Positions 48,601 through 55,684 of a DNA stretch of 64,000 bases are shown here, piece by piece. Numbering within the stretch: the stretch's first letter is position 1; the number at the start of each line of letters is the position of its first letter. The notes beneath the pieces are model-generated. The model worked only from the letters and a program-made list of their open reading frames with translations. It ran no database searches and was not told where the DNA came from. A program made the position numbers and the translations under genes. Source of the stretch: an uncultured Methanoregula sp. (GTDB taxonomy: Archaea; Halobacteriota; Methanomicrobia; Methanomicrobiales; Methanospirillaceae); contig NZ_OY781872.1 of assembly GCF_963677065.1 (NCBI RefSeq), forward strand, positions 2,351,419-2,415,418, written 5' to 3'.

Positions 48601-48616
48601 TCCGGCAGGGTCGTGA
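42629..48616 (+). CDS. Giant REC-(PAS)12-histidine kinase
   Basis: A 1,995-residue soluble kinase, from the ATG at 42629 with the Shine-Dalgarno GGGGAGGTG. A receiver domain (1-120; SDYQMPGMDG) is followed by twelve PAS domains ending mostly in PAC tails (DITERK-like): about 130, 268, 405, 530, 665, 795, 925, 1050, 1215, 1395, 1515 and 1640. Coiled linkers separate PAS 8, 9 and 10. The kinase core begins near 1775: SITRHDINNQ, VDNAVTYG, DDGCGV and GLGLAL. PAS 1, 9 and 12 share LPDATFAID and a GNYEYS-ERRP block, and PAS 7 and 11 share another pattern, so domains duplicated within the gene. No membrane segments. Ligands unknown. Confidence 0.92.
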   Translation: MTETIRVLYVDDERDLLEIGKLFLEDLGGFLVDTQSSAKDGLAALSSAGYDAVVSDYQMPGMDGIAFLKQVRGSKNSIPFILFTGRGREEVVIQALNEGADFYLQKGGEPVAQFTELSHKVRQAVQQRRAEASIRDHERRETDIINFLPDATFAIDANGIVIAWNRAMEEFSGVPAKEILGKGNYEYSLSIYNERRPVLIDLVLQDDKETETKYPYILRYGKKLISEKFLPEKNNGAGAMIWFTASPLYDTTGKTIGAIESIRDITERRRIEEDVVFKNLILTTQQETSPDAILIVDNGGKIIHYNRKFIEIWKIPEEIIAPGVDEPVLQYVTEQNADPAAFLARVRYLYDHNVEKSFEELRLKDGRILERHSAPMIGNDGKFYGRVWYFRDITDRKRAEEALVREKTFIEAIFNSIPGMVYLYDADGKLVRWNKNHELMTGYNADELSRMRLYDWYREDTESQAAVTEGIKKTIETGFGEAQARLQKKDGSTIPMYFTASPLTIGNNHYFTGIGIDITDRLKAEKELRESAERYKSLITVSNTGVWEYDRDRNHLWCSPEYFTMLGRDIKDYSQPGAATLKEVWIDLLHPDDRERATGEFMQYLESNSTGIYENHYRMQHADGHWVWIWARGRTLRDTNGTLTGKTIGTLIDVTKLKKAEEWQRIYNEHLRLAQEMGHTGSWQIRIGSDMVWGSDETFRIFGIPQPDGGMLSLEQFLFRIPERDLVRTALDDLVRNDKAFDIEYTIEPADGSGTKTVHSKARILYDADNKPAWIAGVIQDITELKRADHLIREANTLYARTQKIAHVGSWQWDLQGNRIEWSDETYRIFGYEPDGFDLTLENIRKHIHPADLEKHDRIFFQVRTTRRYDPEEYRVIRPDGTERVISSMGEVITDNSGAIVRIRGSIQDITEHKRAEAALRESERKYRTVIENIQDIFYRTDMEGRLTMISPSWATVLGYESTDDCIGKSVAEDFYYEPEKRDEFLEMIRKNGQVENYEAVLKRKNGQPVYVLTNSHIFYNKDGSFAGIEGTIRDITPLKDAELALRENEKKYRTVFENTGTATVMLESDGTISLANTEFGRLTGYAKEEIENKKKWMEFVEKEDLDRMLTQHRLRREDSANALSHYEFRLIARSGDRREIYLTIDLIPGTTKSVASLLDITERRRKEDALLKKTEELHAAYEQITATEEELRSNFDELSRQELALCDTVKKLADIIEFLPDATFAVDADGRVIAWNQAIEQLTGRPKATMLGRGNYEYSVAIYGERRPILIDLVLHKEEMVSEYYPGMKREGDKLFAEWFSPHLHEGRGAHLWFVASPLYATNGMISGAIESIREITEQKEREAALNRKNEELGAAYEEITSTEEELRQQVEEIQSTQAALKESEERYRNIIEDQTEFICRFRPDGTHIFINEAYCRYFGMSREAILGHRFRPRIPAEDRKHLAEFLASLTPSRPVGTIEHRIIMPDGTERWQSWSDRAIFDSGGTAVEFQSVGRDITRTKQVEEELHRTVKEYSDLLKNISDVYYRSDVNGNLVLASRSFALLLGYDDLSECIGKPVAATFYADPGDRARFVDQVLRNGSVTDYELVLKRKDGTTITVATSSYVYSDPDGRIRGIEGTFRDMTERKRISEHIREAEQRLTDIINFLPDATFAIDREGRVIAWNRAIEEMTGVSAGEMIGKGNYEYSLPFYSERRPTLIDLIFSGNVKTEKMYASVQRNGTILTAETGIARVAGKNIFLWEKAGPLFNTSGEVIGAIESIRDITDKRLLEDSLKQLNRKLNLLGSITRHDINNQLTKLMSYLRMLEKTQPEVSDNEYARKIAVIARQILSMIQFTRQYEEIGVKAAAWQDCRMLADNAKSEIGPSPVILKNDLPFGIEIFADPLILKVFYNLVDNAVTYGEKITTIRFFSKESGEDFILVCEDDGCGVPFDQKEQIFERGYGKNTGLGLALSKEILAITEITIAETGEPGTGARFELTVPKGAWRIRKEDPAGS

Positions 48617-49029
48617 TCTCGCGCCGGGATCAAGCGGCTCGAAAAAGGTGAGAATTACCGTAAAAAACTAAGGTACCTGCGTTTAAATTCGGCGGAGATG
48701 CAGCCTTGAGAGAAATCTGACCATGGGCCCGGACATCTCTCGCCGGATCTTCCCCATACATGAAATGTCAAAAGGGGAAACAGGCCTGCTGAGTCAGCGG
48801 GGCTGTTTCACCACACATTTCAAGGCGCCCGACCTGCATTTTTTTAAAAATTCGCCAAAGCGCCGGAAGTACTGTTTCTCTGCTATCCGGAAACCCTTGT
48901 TCAGGTGCTTTTTTGTTTTCACCGAATGATGCCGGAACAGATTGATCGAGATCCTGACTGTATCTGACATACTATCCTGAGGATATCCCGATAATTGTTT
49001 TCAAACTTTGTGGTGAGTGGAAGAAAAAA
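48617..49029. other. Intergenic region with a long stem-loop
   Basis: About 413 bases between the giant kinase and the hepT-like gene, which converge. It contains the stem-loop at 48762-48821 and T runs at about 48839-48845 and 48910-48916. A 68-codon frame from 48723 crosses the stem-loop and has no protein-like features, so it is not called. Confidence 0.45.
48762..48821 (+). ncRNA. Long inverted repeat, candidate structured RNA
   Basis: The arms 48777-48791 and 48795-48809 pair over 15 positions with a 3-base loop (AGT), one G-G mismatch and one G-U pair. An outer 7-bp stem (GAAATGT at 48762 with ACATTTC at 48815) closes it across a 8/5-base internal loop. A T7 run follows about 18 bases later. 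It lies 145 bases after the kinase stop, too far for a simple terminator of that gene. It could be a small RNA, a bidirectional terminator or a miniature mobile element. Confidence 0.4.
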
Positions 49030-49362
49030 TCAGTCTTTTTGTATCCTCTCGATCACCAGCCGGAATTGCGGGAGAACTACGGTCACGGTCTTCCAGAGCA
49101 GATTATAGTCAACCGAAAAACAGGCATGCGCAAGGAGATTGCGGATCCCGGCAACCTGCCGCCACGGGATCTCCGGGTAGGAATCCGTAAGCGGTGCGGG
49201 AAGCTGCCGGACCGCTTCGCCGATGACGAGCAGGTTATATGTCACAGCATCCGTTGTTTTTCCATCAGCACTGAATGATTCAAAAGTCTGGTTTTTTGTG
49301 TAAGTATCGATCCGGTCCAGAGCCGCGATAATATCGTCAAGAAGCAGACGTTCATCTCTCAT
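49030..49362 (-). CDS. hepT: HEPN-family HepT-like protein with altered RX4HXY motif
   Basis: A 110-residue DUF86/HepT protein, the HEPN ribonuclease toxin of MNT/HEPN pairs. The catalytic motif RX4HXY here reads RNLLAHAC (R74, H79, C81), so the tyrosine is cysteine. In studied HepT proteins that tyrosine is the site at which MntA adds AMP. The R and H are kept, so RNase activity may remain. It overlaps the preceding nucleotidyltransferase-like gene by four bases (ATGA), the normal order for such pairs. Confidence 0.87.
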   Translation of the reverse strand: MRDERLLLDDIIAALDRIDTYTKNQTFESFSADGKTTDAVTYNLLVIGEAVRQLPAPLTDSYPEIPWRQVAGIRNLLAHACFSVDYNLLWKTVTVVLPQFRLVIERIQKD

Positions 49363-49688
49363 ACAAATACCACGTTCTGCATAACCTCATCCCGCATTCC
49401 GGGCCGGAGCCCGCCTTTGGAGACTGGATTCACCTTCATGCCAAGATGTTCCTCGAGAAACAGTCTGAGCCCGACAAGGGTGACGAGATCGGCACCGGGC
49501 CCAAACTCCACCAGGAGATGGATCCTTCCGGTACCCGATTCAGCATCCGGAATGATCGGACCGATGATCCCTACCTCACGGACATCGTAACGGGTGGCAA
49601 GTTCGCCTTTGAGGCTGCGTATCACACCCATGAGTTCCTGCTGCGGGATCATCGTCTCATCTCTTGTTCGTGGTGCAGGATCAGGCAT
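49359..49688 (-). CDS. mntA: MNT-family antitoxin-like protein with lost catalytic residues
   Basis: A 109-residue protein from the ATG at 49688, with GGAGAG just upstream; frames extend to 49781. The fold matches minimal nucleotidyltransferases: helix LKGELATRYDVREVGIIG, strand LLVEF, then LVGLRLFLEEHLGMKV and the final MQNVVFV. The active motif GSX10DXD is replaced position by position: G43-P44, ten residues, then R55-I56-H57. Serine and both metal-binding Asp are gone, so nucleotide transfer should not be possible. It may still bind the HepT partner. Stop overlaps the hepT start. Confidence 0.83.
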   Translation of the reverse strand: MPDPAPRTRDETMIPQQELMGVIRSLKGELATRYDVREVGIIGPIIPDAESGTGRIHLLVEFGPGADLVTLVGLRLFLEEHLGMKVNPVSKGGLRPGMRDEVMQNVVFV

Positions 49689-49887
49689 AAGGATTGCTCT
49701 CTCCAAAACCGGAACAATAAAATGGGCTAATCGGATCCAGGCATTTCCGGTAAAAGATGTAAGGCTGCCTGCAAATCCCACAAAATCTTCCGGTAAAATT
49801 AAGAGAACCGGATCCGGCTTTCACCGATTCAAAAATATAAAATCATGAGCAGGATCCGGATTCTAAATTAATATTAAATATGCGAAT

Positions 49888-50994
49888 GTGGAAGATATTT
49901 ACCACCAAATGACACCCGAGATCCTGGCAGAACGAAAAAAGATCCACAATATCCTCATTGTTGATGACGAGCCGGTCCTTGCAGACCTTGCCGAACATTT
50001 CCTGGAGCGGGAAAACTTCTGCACCGATGCAGCTTATTCGGCCGATGAAGCATTGCAGAAGATCAGCCAGTACCCGTACGATGTCATAGTCTCCGATTAC
50101 CAGATGCCGGGAAAAGACGGGATCGACCTGTTAAAAGAGGTTCGCAGATCCTATCCCGGGCTCCCGTTCATTCTCTTCACCGGCCGGAGCCGGGAGGAGG
50201 TGGCCATCCAGGCGCTGAACGAAGGAGCGGATTTCTATATCCAGAAAGGCGGGGATCCAAAAGCGCAGTTTGCCGAACTCACCCATCACGTGAAACGGGC
50301 GATCGAGAGGAGGAACGCAGCAGCTGCTATCCAGGAACGAAACGAGGTTCTGGGGGCCATCCTTTCAGCTTCCCCGTTCGGTATTGCTCTTGTAAAAAGC
50401 CGCACCATCCAGTGGCTCAACGACTCTCTTGCATCAATGCTCGGGTACGAGACACGCGAACTGCTTGGCATGCCGGTCCGGAACCTGTACGGATCCGAAG
50501 AGGATTTTGTCAGCGCCGGGGAACGGATAGCTGCCGAGCTCAACAGGAACGGGCAGTCGAAGATACGGGTCCGGCTCAAAAGGAAGAACGGCTCCATGAT
50601 GGATTGCGAGGCCCAGATGGCCTGCCTCAGCACGAAAAACCCCCTGTACAGCCGGATGGTGACATTTACGGATATCACCCGCCAGCTTACGCTCACCCGC
50701 GAGATGGAGCATCTTTCGGGAATGCCGGATACCAACCCGGGCGCTTTGCTTGAAGTGAATGACCAGGGCATTGTCACCTTCTTCAACAATGCAGCCATCG
50801 ATCTCCTGGTCCAGCATGGCAGTAGCAGAGGGCTTGAAGTGTTCGTGCCCCAAAACACACAAGAGATCCTCAAAGAGTTCCGGACGGGCAGTGCCAGCTG
50901 CATCTGCCGGACGATCCGGATCGGATCTGCCACGCTCACCGAACATATAATCCCCGGTACCACCGGCAACACTATCCGGATTTCGCTGTCATAA
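49888..50994 (+). CDS. REC-PAS protein without kinase domain
   Basis: A 368-residue soluble protein. The GTG at 49888 opens the frame; ATG at 49909 (MTPEILAERKK) is an equally good start, and an AT-rich TATA-like stretch (49863-49880) suits either. Residues about 18-140 are a receiver domain (VIVSDYQMPGKDG, FILFTGRSREE, YIQKGG), very like those of the three kinases in this window. One PAS domain (about 150-265) and a shorter PAS-like segment (about 285-350) follow. There is no kinase, DNA-binding or GGDEF domain, so it may pass signals by protein contact. Confidence 0.87.
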   Translation: MEDIYHQMTPEILAERKKIHNILIVDDEPVLADLAEHFLERENFCTDAAYSADEALQKISQYPYDVIVSDYQMPGKDGIDLLKEVRRSYPGLPFILFTGRSREEVAIQALNEGADFYIQKGGDPKAQFAELTHHVKRAIERRNAAAAIQERNEVLGAILSASPFGIALVKSRTIQWLNDSLASMLGYETRELLGMPVRNLYGSEEDFVSAGERIAAELNRNGQSKIRVRLKRKNGSMMDCEAQMACLSTKNPLYSRMVTFTDITRQLTLTREMEHLSGMPDTNPGALLEVNDQGIVTFFNNAAIDLLVQHGSSRGLEVFVPQNTQEILKEFRTGSASCICRTIRIGSATLTEHIIPGTTGNTIRISLS

Positions 50995-51182
50995 AATTTC
51001 TGGAAGATGCATGTCGGATTTTAAGATAACACCATTTTGTCCTGGTGTTCCGGCAGGTTTTTTACAAATCCGGAACCGGTTCCATTATTCCAAGCCCCGG
51101 CGTCCGGGTCCGTCCCGGCAGGGTGCAGCCGTACAGCTGCAGGAGAAATATCTATTTCCTTTTGGGGAGATTCATCATTATC

Positions 51183-51428
51183 ATGCCCGCTCATGAGCCG
51201 CAGACCTGGTACATTTATGCATATTCGTTTGTGCTGCTCATCTCCCTCTTCATGCTCGCTGCAACGATCATCTTTGTTTTCCTGCACTGCCAGCGGGTGC
51301 TTGCCCTCGACAGCAGTCCCGGTACCTGCGGGGTTGGGATCGGCTGGGTGCTCATCGGTATGGCATTTGCAGCGATCGCGGGATATTCCGGATGGCAGGT
51401 ATACCGGATCATGCAACAGGGGGAGTGA
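51183..51428 (+). CDS. Small two-helix membrane protein
   Basis: An 81-residue protein from the ATG at 51183, with GGGGAG upstream; the frame continues to 51045, but that part is basic and unlike protein. Two hydrophobic helices lie at about 8-34 and 47-70, joined by a short loop with one Cys. I do not recognise a family. It precedes the AroK-like gene by 80 bases on the same strand. Confidence 0.6.
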   Translation: MPAHEPQTWYIYAYSFVLLISLFMLAATIIFVFLHCQRVLALDSSPGTCGVGIGWVLIGMAFAAIAGYSGWQVYRIMQQGE

Positions 51429-51508
51429 GAATAATACACTGCCCGTATTATCCCGCTTCTCACAGATTGTAAGATGAACCTGAACCCGGCTGTTGGATTG
51501 GTCTTATT

Positions 51509-52051
51509 ATGAATAACAGAAACGAATTTCCATGGATGCCCGGCAACATCATCATCATCGGAATGCCCGGTGCCGGCAAGAGTACGCTTGGGGTGATCCT
51601 TGCAAAAACGCTGGGATGGAAATTCTGCGATACCGATCTCGCGATCCAGGAGAGGACCGGCCGGCTCCTGCAGGATATCATCGATAACGACGGAATTGAG
51701 GCTTTCAAAAAGATCGAGGAAACTACCCTCTGTTCTCTCAACGGTCACCATACGATCATCGCCACCGGGGGAAGCGCGGTCTTCAGCAATCCGGCAATGC
51801 TGCACCTGAAAACCGGAGGAACGGTCATCTACCTGAAGATCACGTTTGACGAGATGGCAAAGCGCCTCGGGAATATCACGACCCGGGGGATCGTGCTTGG
51901 GACCGGCGAGAGCCTTCTGGAAATGTACAGCGAACGGGTTCCGTTGTATGAGAAGTACGCCGACATAACGATCGAATGTTCCGGTGAAGCGTTCGAGACC
52001 GTGGTCGAGAAGATCATTGCCGGGCTCTCCCGGGCCGGGTTTTCCCGGTAA
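51509..52051 (+). CDS. Shikimate kinase-like (AroK fold) small-molecule kinase
   Basis: A 180-residue P-loop kinase. Walker A is GMPGAGKST (18-26), and the substrate-binding DTD (41-43) and GIEAFKKIE (62-70) follow. In classical AroK the equivalent of K67 is an arginine that binds shikimate, and the glycine motif is GGG; here it is GGS (87-89). The LID and ERVPLYEKYA end fit the family. Most archaea use an unrelated GHMP shikimate kinase, so this may act on another small alcohol. It sits alone, away from other shikimate-pathway genes. Confidence 0.75.
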   Translation: MNNRNEFPWMPGNIIIIGMPGAGKSTLGVILAKTLGWKFCDTDLAIQERTGRLLQDIIDNDGIEAFKKIEETTLCSLNGHHTIIATGGSAVFSNPAMLHLKTGGTVIYLKITFDEMAKRLGNITTRGIVLGTGESLLEMYSERVPLYEKYADITIECSGEAFETVVEKIIAGLSRAGFSR

Positions 52052-52146
52052 TGGCAGGAGCAGTCCCTGCAGTTTTTTTTAAACGGTTGTATCGTTTCTT
52101 TGAAAAAGTGCGGGGCAGATTTGCCCGGGTGGGATCTCCCGCTGAT

Positions 52147-53445
52147 TCAGATGATACTTAAGGATTTCACCGGCAGTTTCTTTTTTGCAAGCCAGAAACA
52201 GAGAACCAGGCGCAGCGACATGGAGACGAGCATTCCCATGCAGACACCGAACAGACCGTAATAATAACAGAAGAGCGAGCCAAGGCCTATCAGGGTCACG
52301 ATCTCGGCGATGATGAATACCGTTACCTGGTTTTCAAATCCCGTGTATGTCAGCAGCTGGTCGGGAAGATCCCCGATGGCATTCAGGGTGACTGCGATGA
52401 CAGAAACGCAGAGGGGCAGGCTTGCAACCACGTAGCCCGGCCCGAAAATGCCGAGAATCTGCTCCCGGAAGATGATGATTCCCGCAGCAAGGACAACTGC
52501 AATTGCCACGTTGAAGAGGTTGGTATTATTGATCCGTTTCTGGAGTTCGGCCTGCTGGTCCGGGGTACCGAACATCTTGTTGATGTGGGGGATGACGTAC
52601 TTCGATGTGGCGCTCGGGAAAATGAAGAAAAATTCCGTAATGGACAGGATGGCCACGTACAGTCCCACCATCTCCTCATTGCTGCCGATCCCTTCCACAA
52701 CATACAGGTCCAGGTACCCCCCGAGAGCATAGATCGTGCCAAGAATTACAAGGCCCGCTGCATCCTTGTACCAGATCCTGGCATCTTCCGGAGATACCCG
52801 GGCTTTCAGGGCAGTCGATACCCGCGCGAGAATATTTTTCTTTTTGAGAATAAAGGGGAGCAGCCCAAGGAGTATGGTCAGGAGCGAGACAAGGATCCAG
52901 GCTGCGATGACGATCTCGTTGGTGAAGGAGTCGCTGACATAGTACACCGCAGTGAGGGCGATAACGATTAAGACACTGTAGCGGATGACAACGTCAATGC
53001 ACGTGGATACGATGACGCGGTCTTCCCCGAGAAGGTAATCGATGATGAGAAGTGCAACGGCAGCAACCGGTGCCATCAGGAGGAAATACATCGCCATGTG
53101 GAAGTACAAAAGATTGGCAATGCTGCCGTTGAAGAAGAAGAAGACCGCTGCCGCGATGATAAGGTAATAGACAATAAAACCGGCAAGAACCAGCTTGATG
53201 TTCCATTTGATGAACGCGTGGAGTTTTTCGGTCTCGCCGTTCTCCTTGTAGAGGGGCACGTATTTCCGTACAGTATCATTCGTGCCAAGGAGCAGGAGCG
53301 TGGTAAGGCCGGTGAGCACCCCGATGGCAACCCCGTAATCCCCGAACATCTGCATGCTCATGTGGTGGGCAAGAATAACATTCAGGACGTACCGCAGGAT
53401 GTACGACAGCAGGCCGAGAATGAAGAGAATAATTACCATCAGCAT
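52147..53445 (-). CDS. Polysaccharide flippase (Wzx/MATE-like)
   Basis: A 432-residue integral membrane protein with about twelve hydrophobic helices and the RYVLNVILAHHMSMQMFGDYG opening typical of lipid-linked glycan flippases (here shown by its key residues only). A stop codon lies two codons before the ATG at 53445, so this start is fixed. It is slightly shorter than the usual 470-500 residues at the N-terminus. Together with the acyltransferase gene upstream it suggests a surface glycan locus, although glycosyltransferases are not adjacent. Confidence 0.87.
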   Translation of the reverse strand: MLMVIILFILGLLSYILRYVLNVILAHHMSMQMFGDYGVAIGVLTGLTTLLLLGTNDTVRKYVPLYKENGETEKLHAFIKWNIKLVLAGFIVYYLIIAAAVFFFFNGSIANLLYFHMAMYFLLMAPVAAVALLIIDYLLGEDRVIVSTCIDVVIRYSVLIVIALTAVYYVSDSFTNEIVIAAWILVSLLTILLGLLPFILKKKNILARVSTALKARVSPEDARIWYKDAAGLVILGTIYALGGYLDLYVVEGIGSNEEMVGLYVAILSITEFFFIFPSATSKYVIPHINKMFGTPDQQAELQKRINNTNLFNVAIAVVLAAGIIIFREQILGIFGPGYVVASLPLCVSVIAVTLNAIGDLPDQLLTYTGFENQVTVFIIAEIVTLIGLGSLFCYYYGLFGVCMGMLVSMSLRLVLCFWLAKKKLPVKSLSII

Positions 53446-53839
53446 AGGAATTCATCCATCTGATCGCGTTCTACTCCGGGTACATTGGCGGATAAATCCT
53501 TATATTGTTTGCCAGATGATTTCCCGGGCCCTGACACACGATACCACTGCCGGGTATGACATTGCGGGGGCCTGGCTTACGGGCCATACGCGATATGGCC
53601 GGACCCGGGATCTCGGCAACCGGGAATGGTGCGATCTTGGGTATAACGGCTCATATCGTTCTTGTAACCGCTTCGTTCTTCTCCACGGGCGAAATCGGGT
53701 TCCACCATCCGGGCCCGGTTTTCCGGATAACAAGAAGAACGCCGGAATGTTCTTTCCGGTTCATTTGATCATGGCCGAAACTCTTGCCGGGATCTCCGAA
53801 AGGTTCTGTTTCCGCCGGTACCGGGAAAATACAAGAAAC
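53446..53839. other. Intergenic region between flippase and acyltransferase genes
   Basis: About 394 bases. Overlapping short open frames exist on both strands, as expected for G/C-rich sequence, but none has a start site, family resemblance or coherent hydrophobic pattern. It should contain the flippase promoter. Nothing further was seen. Confidence 0.3.
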
Positions 53840-54949
53840 TCATGCAGGTCTTTTGTGCGGGCCGGCAATCCCGAAAAGCGCCCGCACCACCGGGATTCTT
53901 TTGAGGATCTCGTAGCAGGCAAAGGTCAGGAAGAAACTGAAGAGGACGATTAAGAGGAACTGAATGGCCGGGGGAATGGCCAGCATCACCATGTAATAGG
54001 CAATCGCAACAAGGATTGCCTCGTGAATAATGTACACCGGGTACGCTGCCGCACCGAGGTACTCGGTGAACGGGTTCGAAACATCAGCCAGGTGCCTGCC
54101 CGCTCCCATGAGCGCAAGGACGCCGGTCCACCCGGTCAGGACATAGATCGGGGATGACCCCCAGAAGACTTCGGAATGCCCAAGGACTATCCCGTATATC
54201 CACATCACACCAATGGTCAGGACAATCCAGGACGCCATGAGCACGGCCCATTTTTTTTCCAGCCGGGCCTGGACAGAGTCCCGGGAGAACAGGTAGTACC
54301 CGAAGAGGAAGATGGCGAAATACGAGATGAACGAATATCCAGCCACATTGAGGCAGGCGAAGTTCAGGAGCCAGACCGGGATGAACAGGAGACAGGGAAC
54401 AAGAAGACTCTCTTCGTGACAGGAGAAGTGAAGTCCTGCCAGCCGCCGGCCCGGAAGGATCACCGCGAGGGCGATGACGGAGATGATGAACAAGAATATG
54501 ATAAACCAGAGGTGGTCTACGCTGAAATCTCCCATGGTTCCGTTCTGGTACTGGATATTTGCAATGGAAGTGAAGAAATGGACAAACGCTCCGAAGAAGC
54601 TCCCGGTGTAACCGGTGTGGAATTTTAAGGCATAGTACGCAATAACCGGGCAGACAAGAACAACGCCTGCCATGAACGGGACAAGAAGTTTTGTGACCCG
54701 TTCTTTCAGGTACACGCGGGGCGTACGCTTCTCCAGGGCAAATTTCGCGCTCAGCCCGGCAATACAGAACAAAAGCGGCATGATCCAGGGTTCAGCAGCA
54801 ACCGCAAGACAATGGGCAGCAACGGACGTGTAATCCGACAGCACATAATAGCCGTACCACCCGCCGCAGAATACGAATGCGGCATGTATCGGGAAGAGCA
54901 GGAGGATACAGATCCACCGCAGATTGTCGATATAATGCAACCGGACCAT
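53840..54949 (-). CDS. Acyltransferase 3 family membrane protein
   Basis: A 369-residue protein with about ten membrane helices. It opens LHYIDNLRW then LLLFPIH, the conserved His region of acyltransferase-3 proteins (OafA/MdoC type), with a basic EKRTPRVYLKERVTKLLVPF segment. Such enzymes transfer acyl groups to surface sugars or lipids. The position beside a flippase fits glycan modification. The last helix ends with a short basic tail. Confidence 0.9.
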   Translation of the reverse strand: MVRLHYIDNLRWICILLLFPIHAAFVFCGGWYGYYVLSDYTSVAAHCLAVAAEPWIMPLLFCIAGLSAKFALEKRTPRVYLKERVTKLLVPFMAGVVLVCPVIAYYALKFHTGYTGSFFGAFVHFFTSIANIQYQNGTMGDFSVDHLWFIIFLFIISVIALAVILPGRRLAGLHFSCHEESLLVPCLLFIPVWLLNFACLNVAGYSFISYFAIFLFGYYLFSRDSVQARLEKKWAVLMASWIVLTIGVMWIYGIVLGHSEVFWGSSPIYVLTGWTGVLALMGAGRHLADVSNPFTEYLGAAAYPVYIIHEAILVAIAYYMVMLAIPPAIQFLLIVLFSFFLTFACYEILKRIPVVRALFGIAGPHKRPA

Positions 54950-55281
54950 GAACTATTCAGGTATGGAATCCATCGGAAGAATAGTATTCCTATTTTACCG
55001 GAATTTTTGAAATCCCCGGGATACCGGACGGGAACTGATGCTCCCCTGCCCTCCGTTACGAATAATTCCGCTCTCCAGAAAGCGCTCCACGGCAGATCCA
55101 ATGTGGGGATCACGCCGGTTCGCCGGTTCACCGGTTCCCGGACCGGATATAACGCCATCATTACCATTGACGGGGGCCCCGTACCATCGCGGAGATCTAA
55201 AAAAAATCAGCCGTTTCAAAAAAACCATTTCACCCGGGCAATTGGTTTTTTCTTTAGAGATCATTCATGTTGCGAACTCAA

Positions 55282-55440
55282 TTAAGTTTGTGAGTGTGAC
55301 CCCCCCACTCCCCCAAAGGGTGAGGCAGCTCCGGGTGGCAAGCCTCCTTGCGCCTCATTAAACATCATTTGGCTTTCCGGAATATTGTGTTCCACGGGGC
55401 GAGCCCCGATGAGGCGGTGGGCGCCCGTGGCCCTGTCCAA
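55282..55440 (-). CDS. Possible 52-residue small protein
   Basis: TTG at 55440 with a near-perfect GGAGGAG six bases upstream opens a 52-codon frame. The product is Gly/Pro/Ala-rich at its end (GGLPPGAASPFGGVGG) and not recognised. The same bases form strong stem-loops, so the apparent frame may be a by-product of a structured RNA. Codon use does not decide between these. Confidence 0.25.
   Translation of the reverse strand: MDRATGAHRLIGARPVEHNIPESQMMFNEAQGGLPPGAASPFGGVGGSHSQT
55321..55430. ncRNA. Cluster of GC-rich stem-loops, candidate structured RNA
   Basis: TGAGGC (55321-55326) pairs with GCCTCA (55352-55357); inside it GCAAG (55338-55342) pairs with CTTGC (55347-55351) around a CCTC loop. 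Further right CCACGGG (55392-55398) pairs with CCCGTGG (55424-55430), and GGGGC/GCCCC (55396-55407) can form a competing hairpin. The nested arrangement within 110 bases is far denser than in the surrounding sequence. The strand of any transcript is not clear. Confidence 0.35.
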
Positions 55441-55684
55441 TTTGACTCCTCCTTTTTGCAGGTTTCTCAAGAGTGTTTTTTAACTTCAGTTCTGCCATGC
55501 AAGGCCACAGGAATTACCATACTACCAAAAAATGGCATCCGGTTATGATGCATCATGAAGTATTACGATACTCCCGGACTGCGGGTCATGAAAAGCCCCT
55601 TGACAATGTGATCGCCCTACGCAATGTTGAACACGCTCGGACAACTGCCAAAGATCCGGGATCAACCGGAAAAAAAAGAGAAGA

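Larger units (their letters stand above)
54950..55684. other. Long intergenic region with GC-rich structured segment
   Basis: About 735 bases. The first 300 bases contain only overlapping frames without recognisable content and a CCGGTTC repeat near 55118-55138. Between about 55320 and 55430 several strong inverted repeats cluster (see separate entry). Past 55500 nothing was recognised. It is the longest unexplained stretch apart from that before modA. Confidence 0.4.

Noticed and set aside
48723..48929. 68-codon forward frame in the intergenic region
   Set aside because: It crosses the stem-loop at 48762-48821, and the product is a random-looking basic peptide.
53354..53953. 199-codon forward frame between flippase and acyltransferase genes
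   Set aside because: It overlaps the ends of both genes on the other strand and has no coherent protein features.
55265..55460. Group II intron or riboswitch at the structured segment
   Set aside because: The start GTGTGACC hinted at an intron, but no domain V-like hairpin or reverse transcriptase was found, and no known riboswitch core was recognised.
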